A stretch of 64,000 bases of DNA from Streptomyces violascens. Lineage in GTDB: Bacteria > Actinomycetota > Actinomycetes > Streptomycetales > Streptomycetaceae. Positions 1 through 8,652 of the stretch are shown piece by piece. The notes beneath the pieces were generated by a model. That model was not told the origin of the DNA and searched no databases. It was given only the letters and a program-made list of their open reading frames with translations. Position 1 is the stretch's first letter, and every line of letters begins with the position of its first letter. The translations under genes and the position numbers were made by a program. The stretch spans positions 558,001 to 622,000 of the forward strand of contig NZ_BMUA01000002.1 of the NCBI RefSeq assembly GCF_014649955.1, read 5' to 3'.

Positions 1-873
1 CACGGGACGGTCGACGGATTCAGCTATGGCCTTGTGACGCCGGTGGCGGCGTTCATCATGGCCTGCCTCGGTGGAGCGCTGGGCCTGCGCTGCACCGCCA
101 GGTCTGTGCGGACCGAGCGCTCCTTCAAAGCCGCCTGGCTGGCGCTCGGCGCCACCTCCATAGGCTCGGGCATATGGACCATGCACTTCATCGCGATGAT
201 GGGCTTCACGGTCCACGAGGTACCGCTCGGCTACGACCGGGGCATCACCTTCGCCAGCCTCGCCGTCGCGATCGTGATGGTGGGCATCGGCATCTTCATC
301 GTCGGCTACCGGGGCGCCACCCCCATGGCGCTCGTCACGGGGGGCACCGTCACCGGTCTCGGCGTGGCCACCATGCACTACCTGGGCATGGCCGGGATCA
401 CGATGAACGGCGAGTTCGAGTACAACACCGTCGTCGTCAGCGTCTCCGTGGTGATCGCGGTGGTGGCCGCCACGGCCGCGCTGTGGGCCGCCGTGTCCGT
501 GCACGGTTTCCTGGCCAGCCTGGGTGCCAGCCTCGTCATGGGCATCGCCGTCAGCGGCATGCACTACACGGGGATGGCCGCGCTCAGCGTCCGGCTGCAC
601 GGCGCCGCCGCCAGTGCCGCCACCGCCGGGGCCGGCGGCGAGTCGCCCGCCTCCCTGCTCGCGCCCATGCTGATCGGGCCAGTCGCCTTCCTGATCCTCG
701 CCGGGGTGGTCGTGATGTTCGACCCGCTCGTGGTGATGGGCAAGCCGGACTGGGAGAGGCGTCCGCCGCGCGCGATCCCCGCGCCCCGCCACCGCCCGTC
801 CTTCCCGGAACGCACCAGCTGGGCGGCGTCCGAGCCGTCGCGAGAGGGCTCCGCCTCCCCGCACGACTGGTGA
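1..873 (+). CDS. MHYT-domain integral membrane sensor protein (5' end outside window)
   Basis: The reading frame is open from the first base, and the codons before the GTG at 34 read HGTVDGFSYG, which looks like the normal N-terminus of this family. The true start is therefore probably just upstream of the window. The protein shows three MHYT-type motifs (MHFI at base 181, MHYL at 373, MHYT at 559) in alternating hydrophobic segments, giving about seven membrane spans, then a cytoplasmic Pro/Arg-rich tail. MHYT domains are proposed to bind a metal and sense O2, CO or NO; that role is family-based. There is no fused GGDEF/EAL output domain, so the downstream partner is unknown. uvrB follows after 51 bp with its own promoter. 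Confidence 0.85.
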   Translation, partial: HGTVDGFSYGLVTPVAAFIMACLGGALGLRCTARSVRTERSFKAAWLALGATSIGSGIWTMHFIAMMGFTVHEVPLGYDRGITFASLAVAIVMVGIGIFIVGYRGATPMALVTGGTVTGLGVATMHYLGMAGITMNGEFEYNTVVVSVSVVIAVVAATAALWAAVSVHGFLASLGASLVMGIAVSGMHYTGMAALSVRLHGAAASAATAGAGGESPASLLAPMLIGPVAFLILAGVVVMFDPLVVMGKPDWERRPPRAIPAPRHRPSFPERTSWAASEPSREGSASPHDW

Positions 874-895
874 CCGGAGCGCGATCGGACCCCGG

Positions 896-925
896 TTGTC
901 AGTGGCGGGTCGTACGGTGGTTGCA
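896..925 (+). promoter_or_regulatory. RecA-NDp (PafBC-type) DNA-damage promoter of uvrB
   Basis: TTGTCAGTG at 896-904, an 8-base spacer, then TACGGT at 913-918. This matches the published RecA-independent damage promoter consensus TTGTCAGTG-N8-TAnnnT. Only six bases separate the -10 hexamer from the ATG at 925, so the transcript should be leaderless. Confidence 0.8.
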
Positions 926-3048
926 TGCGGCCCGTTTCCAAGATCGAACGTACGGTGGCGCCCTTCGAGGTCGTCAGTCCCTACCAGCCCAGCGGTGACC
1001 AGCCGGCGGCCATCGCCGAGCTGGAGAAGCGCATCCGTGCAGGTGAGAAGGACGTCGTCCTCCTCGGCGCCACCGGCACCGGAAAGTCGGCGACGACTGC
1101 CTGGATGATCGAGAAGCTCCAGCGCCCCACGCTCGTGATGGCGCCGAACAAGACGCTGGCCGCCCAGCTGGCCAACGAGTTCCGCGAGCTGCTGCCCAAC
1201 AACGCCGTCGAGTACTTCGTGTCGTACTACGACTACTACCAGCCCGAGGCGTACGTCCCGCAGTCGGACACCTACATCGAGAAGGACTCCTCGATCAACG
1301 AGGAGGTCGAGAGGCTGCGCCACTCGGCGACCAACTCGCTGCTCACCCGCCGCGACGTGATCGTGGTCGCGTCCGTCTCCTGCATCTACGGCCTCGGCAC
1401 CCCGCAGGAGTACGTCGACCGGATGGTGCCGCTCAAGGTCGGCGACGAGATCGACCGCGACCAGCTGCTGCGCCGCTTCGTCGACATCCAGTACACCCGC
1501 AACGACGTGGCGTTCGCCCGCGGCACCTTCCGGGTGCGCGGCGACACCATCGAGATCTTCCCGGTCTACGAGGAACTGGCCGTCCGCATCGAGATGTTCG
1601 GGGACGAGATCGAGGCGCTCTCGACGCTCCACCCGGTCACCGGCGAGATCATCAGCGAGGACCAGTCGCTCTACGTCTTCCCCGCCAGCCACTACGTGGC
1701 GGGCCCGGAGCGCATGGAGAAGGCCGTCAACGGCATCGAGAAGGAGCTGGAGCAGCGCCTTGCCGAGCTGGAGAAGCAGGGCAAGCTCCTGGAGGCCCAG
1801 CGGCTGCGCATGCGCACCACGTACGACCTGGAGATGCTCCGCCAGATCGGCAGCTGCTCGGGCGTGGAGAACTACTCGATGCACTTCGACGGCCGCGAGC
1901 CCGGCACCGCGCCCAACACCCTGATCGACTACTTCCCCGAGGACTTCCTGCTGGTCCTCGACGAGTCGCATGTGACCGTGCCGCAGATCGGCGCGATGTA
2001 CGAGGGCGACGCCTCCCGCAAGAGGACGCTCGTCGACCACGGCTTCCGGCTGCCCTCCGCGCTGGACAACCGGCCGCTGAAGTGGGAGGAGTTCCTCGGC
2101 CGCATCGGCCAGACGGTGTATCTGTCGGCGACCCCCGGCAAGTACGAACTCTCGCGCGGCGACGGCTTCGTGGAGCAGATCATCCGCCCGACCGGCCTGG
2201 TCGACCCGGAGGTCGTGGTCAAGCCCACCGAGGGCCAGATCGACGACCTGGTGCACGAGATCCGCAAGCGCACGGAGAAGGACGAGCGCGTCCTGGTCAC
2301 CACGCTGACCAAGAAGATGGCCGAGGACCTCACCGACTACTTCCTCGAACTGGGCATCCAGGTGCGGTACTTGCACAGCGACGTCGACACGCTGCGCCGT
2401 ATCGAGCTGCTGCGGGAACTGCGGGCCGGTGAGTACGACGTGCTGGTCGGCATCAACCTGCTGCGTGAGGGCCTCGACCTGCCCGAGGTATCCCTGGTGG
2501 CGATCCTCGACGCCGACAAGGAGGGCTTCCTGCGGTCGGGCACCTCCCTGATCCAGACCATCGGCCGTGCGGCCCGAAACGTCTCCGGCCAGGTCCACAT
2601 GTACGCCGACCGCGTCACCCCGGCGATGGAGAAGGCCATCGAGGAGACCAACCGGCGCCGCGAGAAGCAGATCGCGTACAACAAAGAAAAGGGAATCGAC
2701 CCGCAGCCGCTCCGGAAGAAGATCAACGACATCGTCGCGACCATCGCGCGCGAGGAGATCGACACCGAGGAACTGCTCGGCAGCGGATACCGCAAGGGCA
2801 AGGACGGCAAGGCGGCCAAGGCGCCGGTGCCCTCCCTCGGCGCCAAGGCGGCGAAGGCCGGCAAGGGAGCGAAGAAGGAGCTCACCGACCGTCCCGCGGC
2901 CGAACTGGCGGGAATCATCGAGGAGATGACCGACCGGATGCGGGCGGCCGCCGCGGACCTGCAGTTCGAGGTGGCGGCCCGGCTGCGCGACGAGGTCGGC
3001 GAGCTGAAGAAGGAGCTCCGCCAGATGAAGGAGGCGGGCCTCGCCTGA
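925..3048 (+). CDS. uvrB: excinuclease ABC subunit UvrB
   Basis: Damage-recognition helicase of nucleotide excision repair. It is loaded by UvrA and recruits UvrC for incision. The 707-residue product has Walker A GATGTGKS at residues 48-55, the tyrosine-rich beta-hairpin ([17 protein letters not shown]) that clamps DNA, a DESH Walker B, helicase motifs V and VI around [13 protein letters not shown] and QTIGRAARN, and a C-terminal UVR motif that binds UvrC. A Lys/Ala/Gly-rich insert of about 35 residues precedes the UVR motif; such low-complexity inserts are usual in Streptomyces. The ATG at 925 is chosen because the damage-type -10 lies six bases upstream and no Shine-Dalgarno sequence is present. 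Monocistronic, followed by a strong hairpin. Confidence 0.98.
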   Translation: MRPVSKIERTVAPFEVVSPYQPSGDQPAAIAELEKRIRAGEKDVVLLGATGTGKSATTAWMIEKLQRPTLVMAPNKTLAAQLANEFRELLPNNAVEYFVSYYDYYQPEAYVPQSDTYIEKDSSINEEVERLRHSATNSLLTRRDVIVVASVSCIYGLGTPQEYVDRMVPLKVGDEIDRDQLLRRFVDIQYTRNDVAFARGTFRVRGDTIEIFPVYEELAVRIEMFGDEIEALSTLHPVTGEIISEDQSLYVFPASHYVAGPERMEKAVNGIEKELEQRLAELEKQGKLLEAQRLRMRTTYDLEMLRQIGSCSGVENYSMHFDGREPGTAPNTLIDYFPEDFLLVLDESHVTVPQIGAMYEGDASRKRTLVDHGFRLPSALDNRPLKWEEFLGRIGQTVYLSATPGKYELSRGDGFVEQIIRPTGLVDPEVVVKPTEGQIDDLVHEIRKRTEKDERVLVTTLTKKMAEDLTDYFLELGIQVRYLHSDVDTLRRIELLRELRAGEYDVLVGINLLREGLDLPEVSLVAILDADKEGFLRSGTSLIQTIGRAARNVSGQVHMYADRVTPAMEKAIEETNRRREKQIAYNKEKGIDPQPLRKKINDIVATIAREEIDTEELLGSGYRKGKDGKAAKAPVPSLGAKAAKAGKGAKKELTDRPAAELAGIIEEMTDRMRAAAADLQFEVAARLRDEVGELKKELRQMKEAGLA

Positions 3049-3057
3049 CAGGCCGGC

Positions 3058-3118
3058 CGCGGGGGCGGATTCCTTGCGTGGGCGGTGTGTTGCAACACCG
3101 CCACAAAAAGCCCCCGCG
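3058..3118 (+). terminator. nested hairpin terminator of uvrB
   Basis: Outer arms CGCGGGGGC (3058-3066) and GCCCCCGCG (3110-3118) enclose a second perfect hairpin, GGCGGTGT (3081-3088) with ACACCGCC (3095-3102). There is an A-run between the arms and no U-tract, as is common in actinomycetes. Confidence 0.75.
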
Positions 3119-3214
3119 TGGCCGCGTGGCCCGGTGGACTGCGTAGGGTCGGGCCCGAGACGTACAACAACGCAAAGCATGTCAAGAACGACACATGGGG
3201 AGAGGGGACAGCGC

Positions 3215-3793
3215 GTGACGGTCAATCTGTCCAAGGGTCAGGCCATCAGCCTGGAGAAGCAGGGTGGCGGCACCCTGACCGCGGTGCGGATGGGGCTCGG
3301 CTGGCAGGCGGCACCGCGCCGGGGCCTGTTCGGCAAGCGGACGCAGGAGATCGACCTGGACGCTTCGGCGGTGCTCTTCGCCGACAAGCAGCCCGTCGAC
3401 GTGGTGTTCTTCCGCCACCTGTCCAGCGACGACGGCTCGGTCCGGCACACCGGTGACAACCTCGTGGGCGGCGCGGGCCAGGGCGGTGACGACGAGTCGA
3501 TCCTGGTCGACCTCTCGCGCGTGCCGGTCCACATCGACCAGATCGTCTTCACGGTGAACTCGTTCACCGGCCAGACGTTCCAGGAGGTGCAGAACGCGTT
3601 CTGCCGCCTGGTCGACGAGACCAACGGCCAGGAGCTGGCCCGCTACACGCTGGACGGCGGCGGCCAGTACACCGCGCAGATCATGGCCAAGGTGCACCGG
3701 GTGGGCGCCGGCTGGCAGATGACCGCCATCGGAAACCCGGCCAACGGCCGCACCTTCCAGGACCTGATGCCGGCGATCCTGCCGCACCTCTGA
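3215..3793 (+). CDS. TerD-family stress protein
   Basis: TerD domain protein of 192 residues. The family consists of Ca2+-binding beta-sandwich proteins of tellurite/phage/chemical stress systems. The Ca2+-binding acidic segments are visible (EIDLDASAVLFAD near residues 40-52; GDDESILVDLSRVP). The GTG at 3215 is chosen over longer in-frame extensions because the product then begins MTVNLSKGQ as in typical TerD proteins and because GAGAGGGGAC lies just upstream. A TAGGGT -10-like hexamer at 3144-3149 may drive it. The next gene is a larger TerD relative whose ribosome-binding region (GAGGGGACAG) is nearly the same, suggesting an old duplication. Exact substrate unknown. Confidence 0.9.
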   Translation: MTVNLSKGQAISLEKQGGGTLTAVRMGLGWQAAPRRGLFGKRTQEIDLDASAVLFADKQPVDVVFFRHLSSDDGSVRHTGDNLVGGAGQGGDDESILVDLSRVPVHIDQIVFTVNSFTGQTFQEVQNAFCRLVDETNGQELARYTLDGGGQYTAQIMAKVHRVGAGWQMTAIGNPANGRTFQDLMPAILPHL

Positions 3794-3840
3794 CCGCGCC
3801 GCGGTACCGAACACCGCAGTACAGAGCAGGACCGGACACC

Positions 3841-3875
3841 GCAGCTCCCGGAGGCACGATGCCGCCGGGAGCTGC
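3841..3875 (+). terminator. hairpin terminator after terD-like gene
   Basis: GCAGCTCCCGG (3841-3851) and CCGGGAGCTGC (3865-3875) form an 11-bp perfect stem with a 13-base loop. The 140-bp gap also holds an imperfect direct repeat (ACCGAACACCGCAG near 3807, ACCGGACACCGCAG near 3830). Confidence 0.65.
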
Positions 3876-3933
3876 ACCGTAACCGCATACGCAGCACACG
3901 CACCACCATCAACTCGACGAGGGGACAGAGGCG

Positions 3934-5853
3934 ATGACGGCCGAGCTGGTACGGGGGCAGAACCACCCCCTGCCCCAGACCCGACTGGAGATCCGGGTGT
4001 CGGCCGGCACCCCGATCGTGGCCGGTGCCACGCTCGGCGACGAGCAGGGCCGGGTGCGCGGGGCGGAGCAGGTCGCCCACCCCGGCGCGCCGAGCCTGCC
4101 CGGCCTGGAGGTCTCCCGGCAGGCCGCCGCCGACCACCGCCTGGCCGTGGACCTGGAGGCCCTGGGCGAGGGCGTGCACCGGGTCAACGTGCTCCTCGCG
4201 CTGCCGCTCGGGACGCCGGGGCCCAGCCGGTTCGCCGCGGTGGCCGCGCCCTTCGTCGCGGTCACCGGCCTCGACGGCACCGAGATCGCCAGCTACACCA
4301 TCACCGGGCTCGGCGCCGAGTCCGCGGTCGTGGCCCTGGAGCTCTACCGCCGCCAGGGTGCCTGGAAGATCCGCGCCATCGGCCAGGGATACGCGGGCGG
4401 CCTCGCCGACATGCTGGCCGACCAGGGCCTGCCCGAGGCGGGGCAGCTGGCCACCGCCATCCAGGACGCGATCGCGCTCGGCGTCTCCCGTTCGGTGGCC
4501 GCGCCCCCGCCCCGTACGAGCGACGACGCCCGGGTGCGCGCGGCTGGGCCCGGAGCCTCGGGCGGGCCCGCACCGGCCGACGCCCAGCCGCCCGTCACCC
4601 CGCCCCAGCAGGCGGTCGGCGACGGCGGCCCCATCAACTACGCGCATCCCCGGCGCCAGACCAGCACGCCCCCGCCACCGGCCCCGGTCGCGCCGCCCGC
4701 GGCCCCGGGCGAGCCCGCGCAGCCCGTCGCGGGCGACGCGACCGGCTGGTCCATGGACGAGCGGCTCTACAACCAGGTGTGGGGCATGTTCGAGGACCTG
4801 GCCCGCGCCGTCGCCGCCTACCGCAGCGCCGTCGACTTCGCCGACTCGCGCATGGAGCAGGAGATCGACCGAGCCCTGTCCGACCCGCGCGGCCGCATGG
4901 GACCGGCCGGGGACCAGGCGCGCGAACAGGCCCGTGCCAAGCGGGAGGAACTCGTCGCCAGGGCCAGGGAGGCCCTCGACCGCGACCTCGGTCAGCTGAC
5001 AGCCGAGTCCGAGGTCGTCGAGCCCGCCCTGCCGCCCGCGTACGCCCGCTGGGACAACCCGGTGTGGCACGCCTACCGGGTCCCGATGGAGCTCCCCATG
5101 GCCCTGCGGATCGGCGATCTGCAGCTGCCCGAGCAGCCGGAGCTGCGCATCCCCATGCTGGTCCGGCTGCCGCTCGAGCGCGGCCTGTGGATCGACTCGG
5201 GCCGCGGCGGCTCCGAGGCGGCCGCGTTCATGGACTCCGACCAGGTCAAGGGCCTGGCGGTGGACACCGCGGTGGCGATCGCGGCCCGGCTGCTCGCGGT
5301 GTATCCGGCCCATGAGTTCGCCGTCCACGTCATCGACCCGGCGGGCTCGGCCGCGGCCCGGCTCGCCCCGCTCACGCGGGCCGGGGTGCTCGCCGCACCT
5401 CCGGCGGCGGGCGCGGCCGGGGTGGCCGAGGTCCTTGCCCGGCTCATCGAGCGCGTGGACCTCGTACAGATGGCGGTACGGGCAGGGGCGGGCGCCGACG
5501 CGTTGCCGCCCGGGATGGACACCGCCGAGCAGCTTCTGATCGTCAACGACTTCCCGCACGGTTTCGACGACCGCGCCCTGAACCAGCTGCGCTACCTCGC
5601 CGACGAGGGCCCCTCGGTCGGCGTGCACCTGCTGATGGTCGCCGACCGTGAGGAGGCCAGCGAGTACGGGCCGGTCCTCCAGCCGCTGTGGCGCTCGCTG
5701 CTGCGGCTGACCCCGGTCCCCGACGACCACCTGGCCGACCCGTGGGTGGGTCACCCCTGGACGTACGAGCCGCCGCTCACGCCGCCCGGCAGCCGCATCC
5801 TGGAGCAGGTCCTCGGCCAGGTCGGCGAGGCCCGCGCCGCCTGGCCCCGCTAG
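3934..5853 (+). CDS. TerD-domain protein with C-terminal FtsK-like domain lacking a P-loop
   Basis: A 639-residue protein. Residues about 1-190 resemble TerD (IRVSAGTPIVAGATLG, later GTEIASYTITGLGAESAVVALELYRR). A Pro/Ala-rich linker follows to about 265, then a coiled region with many Arg/Glu, then a domain resembling the FtsK/SpoIIIE ATPase core (RIPMLVRLPLERGLWIDSG, VDTAVAIAARLLAVYP, EQLLIVNDFPHGFD, GVHLLMVADREE). Where FtsK has its Walker A lysine this protein has DSGRGGSEAAAF, with no GKS/T, while a Walker B-like strand is retained. It is therefore probably a non-hydrolysing adaptor or scaffold. Ter-type stress complexes are known to combine TerD with ATPases; the exact role here is inference. 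ATG at 3934 follows a GAGGGGAC Shine-Dalgarno. Confidence 0.8.
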   Translation: MTAELVRGQNHPLPQTRLEIRVSAGTPIVAGATLGDEQGRVRGAEQVAHPGAPSLPGLEVSRQAAADHRLAVDLEALGEGVHRVNVLLALPLGTPGPSRFAAVAAPFVAVTGLDGTEIASYTITGLGAESAVVALELYRRQGAWKIRAIGQGYAGGLADMLADQGLPEAGQLATAIQDAIALGVSRSVAAPPPRTSDDARVRAAGPGASGGPAPADAQPPVTPPQQAVGDGGPINYAHPRRQTSTPPPPAPVAPPAAPGEPAQPVAGDATGWSMDERLYNQVWGMFEDLARAVAAYRSAVDFADSRMEQEIDRALSDPRGRMGPAGDQAREQARAKREELVARAREALDRDLGQLTAESEVVEPALPPAYARWDNPVWHAYRVPMELPMALRIGDLQLPEQPELRIPMLVRLPLERGLWIDSGRGGSEAAAFMDSDQVKGLAVDTAVAIAARLLAVYPAHEFAVHVIDPAGSAAARLAPLTRAGVLAAPPAAGAAGVAEVLARLIERVDLVQMAVRAGAGADALPPGMDTAEQLLIVNDFPHGFDDRALNQLRYLADEGPSVGVHLLMVADREEASEYGPVLQPLWRSLLRLTPVPDDHLADPWVGHPWTYEPPLTPPGSRILEQVLGQVGEARAAWPR

Positions 5854-5902
5854 CGCCCCTGCCCGCTCCGGAACGGCGCGGGCGACTCCACCGTAAGAGC
5901 TA

Positions 5903-5979
5903 GACCAAACGCCTCCGACCTGGCCATTTGGTCGATCTTTACCAATCTCTTTACCTTCTCTTGGTTATTCGGGTAGGCT
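5903..5979 (+). promoter_or_regulatory. inverted repeats and probable promoter of the terC-type transcript
   Basis: In an AT-rich stretch unlike its surroundings, GACCAAA (5903-5909) and TTTGGTC (5927-5933) form an inverted repeat, and TTGGT (5928-5932) can also pair with ACCAA (5941-5945). Downstream, TTTACC (5950-5955), an 18-base spacer and TAGGCT (5974-5979) form a plausible housekeeping promoter ahead of the riboswitch. The repeats could be a terminator for the preceding gene or an operator; this is not decidable from sequence alone. Confidence 0.5.
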
Positions 5980-5984
5980 GCCTC

Positions 5985-6101
5985 CAGCGGAGGGGAGTAC
6001 TCCCGACTGCGGCGTTCCCGTCAATACGGACCCACGGGACGGGTCCCGGGGCGCCGGCCCGCGGCGCGAGGGAAGGCGCCCGGGTGGAAGAGACCTCCGG
6101 C
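5985..6101 (+). ncRNA. yybP-ykoY (manganese) riboswitch leader
   Basis: The leader contains the hallmark 5' element GGAGGGGAGTA (5989-5999), the internal CGTCAATAC block (6019-6027), and the 3' element AGAGACCTCC (6089-6098). GGAGG and CCTCC close the P1 stem. These are the conserved L1/L3 halves of the yybP-ykoY class, which binds Mn2+ and controls Mn exporters such as Alx and MntP. It lies 43 bases upstream of a TerC/Alx-family gene, the expected target. The middle helices are GC-rich (CGCCGGCCCGCGGCG). The gap between the preceding stop and this gene is otherwise non-coding. Confidence 0.82.
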
Positions 6102-6143
6102 AGCGACGACGCTGATCAGTAGCCGTACGACGCCGGAGGCGCA

Positions 6144-7124
6144 GTGGACGTTTCAATGACCCTGTGGGTACTGACCATTCTTGGTCTGTGTGCCCTGATC
6201 GCGGCCGACTTCTTCATCGGGCGCAAGCCCCATGACGTGTCGGTCAAGGAAGCCGGCATCTGGACCGTGGTCTGGATCGTGCTGGCCGCGCTCTTCGGCC
6301 TCGGCCTGCTGTTCTTCGGCAACAGCCAGGCGTCCGGCGAGTTCTTCGCGGGCTTCATCACCGAGAAGTCGCTCTCCGTCGACAACCTCTTCGTCTTCAT
6401 CCTGATCATGGCGAAGTTCTCGGTGCCCTCGCATCTCCAGCAACGGGTGCTGCTGTTCGGCGTGTTGATCGCCCTCGTGCTGCGCGCGATCTTCATCGCG
6501 GCCGGTGCCGCGGTGATCGCCAACTTCTCCTGGGTCTTCTACATCTTCGGCGCGTTCCTGATCTACACCGCCTGGAAGCTCATCCAGGAGGCGCGCTCCG
6601 GCGAGGAGGAAGAGGAGTTCGAGGAGAACCGCCTCCTGAAGTCCGTCGAGAAGAAGTTCGGCGTCGCCGACAAGTACCACGGCACCAAGCTGTTCGTGGA
6701 GAAGAACGGCAAGAAGATCCTGACGCCGCTCATGGTCGTCATGCTCGCCATCGGCACCACCGACGTCCTCTTCGCGATGGACTCGATTCCCGCGATCTTC
6801 GGTCTCACGCAGGACCCGTACATCGTGTTCACCGCCAACGCCTTCGCACTGATGGGTCTGCGCCAGCTGTACTTCCTGATCGGCGGACTGCTCAAGAAGC
6901 TGGTGCACCTCAGCTACGGCCTGTCGGTGATCCTCGGCTTCATCGGAGTGAAGCTGGTGCTGCACGCCCTGCACGAGAACGGGGTGAGCGTCCCCGAGAT
7001 CTCCATCCCGGTCTCGCTCGGCGTGATCTGTGGCGTGCTGGTCATCACCACGATCACCAGCCTCATCGCCGCCAAGAAGCAGACGGCGGCCGAGGAGCCC
7101 CAGAAGGACAGCATCGGCGCCTGA
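6144..7124 (+). CDS. TerC/Alx-family integral membrane protein, probable Mn2+ exporter
   Basis: A 326-residue polytopic protein with about eight hydrophobic helices and the family's conserved acidic residues in membrane segments (ADFFIGR near residue 22, EKSLSVDNLFVF, TTDVLFAMDSIPAIFG). A charged cytoplasmic loop (GEEEEEFEENRLLKSVEKKF) sits in the middle. TerC/Alx relatives export Mn2+, and some load metal onto secreted enzymes; the riboswitch upstream supports manganese. The GTG at 6144 is preceded by GGAGGC at correct spacing; an ATG a few codons downstream is a weaker alternative. The convergent MHS transporter ends 16 bp away. Confidence 0.9.
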   Translation: MDVSMTLWVLTILGLCALIAADFFIGRKPHDVSVKEAGIWTVVWIVLAALFGLGLLFFGNSQASGEFFAGFITEKSLSVDNLFVFILIMAKFSVPSHLQQRVLLFGVLIALVLRAIFIAAGAAVIANFSWVFYIFGAFLIYTAWKLIQEARSGEEEEEFEENRLLKSVEKKFGVADKYHGTKLFVEKNGKKILTPLMVVMLAIGTTDVLFAMDSIPAIFGLTQDPYIVFTANAFALMGLRQLYFLIGGLLKKLVHLSYGLSVILGFIGVKLVLHALHENGVSVPEISIPVSLGVICGVLVITTITSLIAAKKQTAAEEPQKDSIGA

Positions 7125-7140
7125 CCAGAGGGAGGTGGCC

Positions 7141-8460
7141 TTACGCCGGGGCCGCCTCCGGCTCCGCCCCGGGACCCGGCTGCGCCAGCGGCGCGGGCCG
7201 GGTCTCGGGGAGCAGCGCGAAACAGCCGAGGCTCAGCAGTCCGACGCCGGTCAGATACGCGGCCACGCCCCACGGCGGGCCGTCGCCGCGGGCCAGCGCC
7301 GTTGCCGCGAGCGGGGTCAGCGCGCCGCCGAGCACCCCGCCCAGGTTGTAGCCGACCGCGGCGCCCGTGCAGCGCACCCTCGGCTCGTACAGCTCCGGCA
7401 GATACGCCGCGATCACCGCGAACATCGAGATGAACGCCAGCATCGCGCCCAGGAACCCGGCGAACATCCACAGCGGCTCGCCGGTCGAGAGCAGCGCCAC
7501 CATCGGGAACATCCACACCACCGTCGCCGTGCACCCCACCAGGCACATCGGCCGACGCCCGTAGCGGTCGCCGAGCAGCGCCGCGAGCGGCGTCAGCGCG
7601 CCCATGACCGCGACGGTCGCCAGGATGCAGACGAGCATCACCGTGCGGTCGACCCCGAGCCGTTCCGTCGCGTACGCCAGCGACCAGGTCGACACCGTGT
7701 AGAAGACGGCGTACCCGATCGAGAGGGCGCCCGCGGTCAGGAGCACCAACCGCCAATGGCCGCGCGCCACTTCGAGCAGTGGCAGCCTGACCGGCTCGCC
7801 CATCTCGCGGAACTGCGGCGTCTCGGCCAGCGAGGTGCGCAGCAGCAGCCCGCCGAGCGCGAGCAGCCCGGCGCCCCAGAACGGCACCCGCCAGCCCCAG
7901 GAGTCGAACTGGGCGTCGCTCAGCCCGGCGGACAGGGCGAGGGTGACGCCGTTCGCCAGCAGGAAGCCGAGGGAGGGGCCGATCTGCGGAAAGCTCGTCC
8001 ACAGGGCGCGTCGGTGGGCGGGCGCGTGCTCGGCCGTGAGGAGTACCGCGCCGCCCCATTCGCCGCCGAGCCCGAGCCCCTGGAGGAAGCGCAGCACCAG
8101 GAGCAGCGAGGGCGCCGCGATGCCGATCGAGGCGTACGAGGGCACACAGCCGACCGCCACCGTCGCGAGCCCGGTCAGCGTGAGCGAGGCGAACATGACG
8201 GGGCGGCGCCCGTAGCGGTCGCCGATGTGCCCGAACAGGGCCGAGCCCAGGGGGCGGGCCAGGAAGCCGATACCAAAGGTGCCGAAGGCCGCCAGGGTTC
8301 CCGCGAGCGCGGAGAACGTCGGGAAGAACAGCGGGCCGAGGACCAGGGCGGCCGCCGTCCCGTAGACGAAGAAGTCGTAGAACTCGATGGCGGTGCCCGC
8401 CAGCGAGGCGGCCGCGAGGCGGATCATCGAAGGCGGTGTGGGGGGAGTGGCGGTGCGCAT
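7141..8460 (-). CDS. MHS-family MFS transporter (metabolite:H+ symporter type)
   Basis: Twelve-helix major facilitator with two copies of the GDRYGRRP loop motif (after TM2 and TM8) and the MHS-family N-terminus AIEFYDFFVYGTAAAL, seen in shikimate, proline/betaine and other organic-acid symporters. The substrate cannot be assigned. Starting at the ATG at 8460 gives 439 residues; it lies 7 bases after TAGTTG, suggesting a leaderless transcript. An ATG at 8487 adds nine residues but has no ribosome-binding site. The C-terminus ends in a Pro/Ala-rich tail. Confidence 0.85.
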   Translation of the reverse strand: MRTATPPTPPSMIRLAAASLAGTAIEFYDFFVYGTAAALVLGPLFFPTFSALAGTLAAFGTFGIGFLARPLGSALFGHIGDRYGRRPVMFASLTLTGLATVAVGCVPSYASIGIAAPSLLLVLRFLQGLGLGGEWGGAVLLTAEHAPAHRRALWTSFPQIGPSLGFLLANGVTLALSAGLSDAQFDSWGWRVPFWGAGLLALGGLLLRTSLAETPQFREMGEPVRLPLLEVARGHWRLVLLTAGALSIGYAVFYTVSTWSLAYATERLGVDRTVMLVCILATVAVMGALTPLAALLGDRYGRRPMCLVGCTATVVWMFPMVALLSTGEPLWMFAGFLGAMLAFISMFAVIAAYLPELYEPRVRCTGAAVGYNLGGVLGGALTPLAATALARGDGPPWGVAAYLTGVGLLSLGCFALLPETRPAPLAQPGPGAEPEAAPA

Positions 8461-8548
8461 GTCACGCCAACTACCCGCAGTGATCATGCGTTACGGGGGC
8501 GCGCGGAAGCGTGCGGGACGGCGGGCGGGCGCACGCGTGCACCGCCGA

Positions 8549-8578
8549 TTGTCAGTGGCGGGTGCCACGATCGAGGCA
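8549..8578 (+). promoter_or_regulatory. orphan RecA-NDp-like promoter with leaderless ATG
   Basis: TTGTCAGTG (8549-8557), 8-base spacer, CACGAT (8566-8571), then six bases to an ATG at 8578. This geometry is identical to uvrB. The frame opened by that ATG (MDFYGTANGPVPL...) soon runs antisense into the metallo-hydrolase gene, and a hairpin lies at 8621-8647. It looks like the front end of a lost damage-inducible gene, or a very short transcript. The -10 deviates from TAnnnT at its first base. Confidence 0.5.
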
Positions 8579-8620
8579 TGGACTTCTACGGCACGGCGAA
8601 CGGACCGGTCCCCCTGGCGG

Positions 8621-8647
8621 GCCCGGCGGCGGGACGCGCCGCCGGGC
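8621..8647 (-). terminator. hairpin after the metallo-hydrolase gene
   Basis: GCCCGGCGGC (8621-8630) and GCCGCCGGGC (8638-8647) form a 10-bp perfect stem with a 7-base loop, starting six bases beyond the stop codon of the minus-strand gene. It would also stop plus-strand transcripts from 8578. Confidence 0.65.
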
Positions 8648-8652
8648 GGCGG

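Noticed and set aside
3643..5754. Minus-strand 703-codon frame opposite the TerD/FtsK-like gene
   Set aside because: Composition (Gly, Arg, Val, His) is that of a codon shadow, and the plus-strand frame has clear domains.
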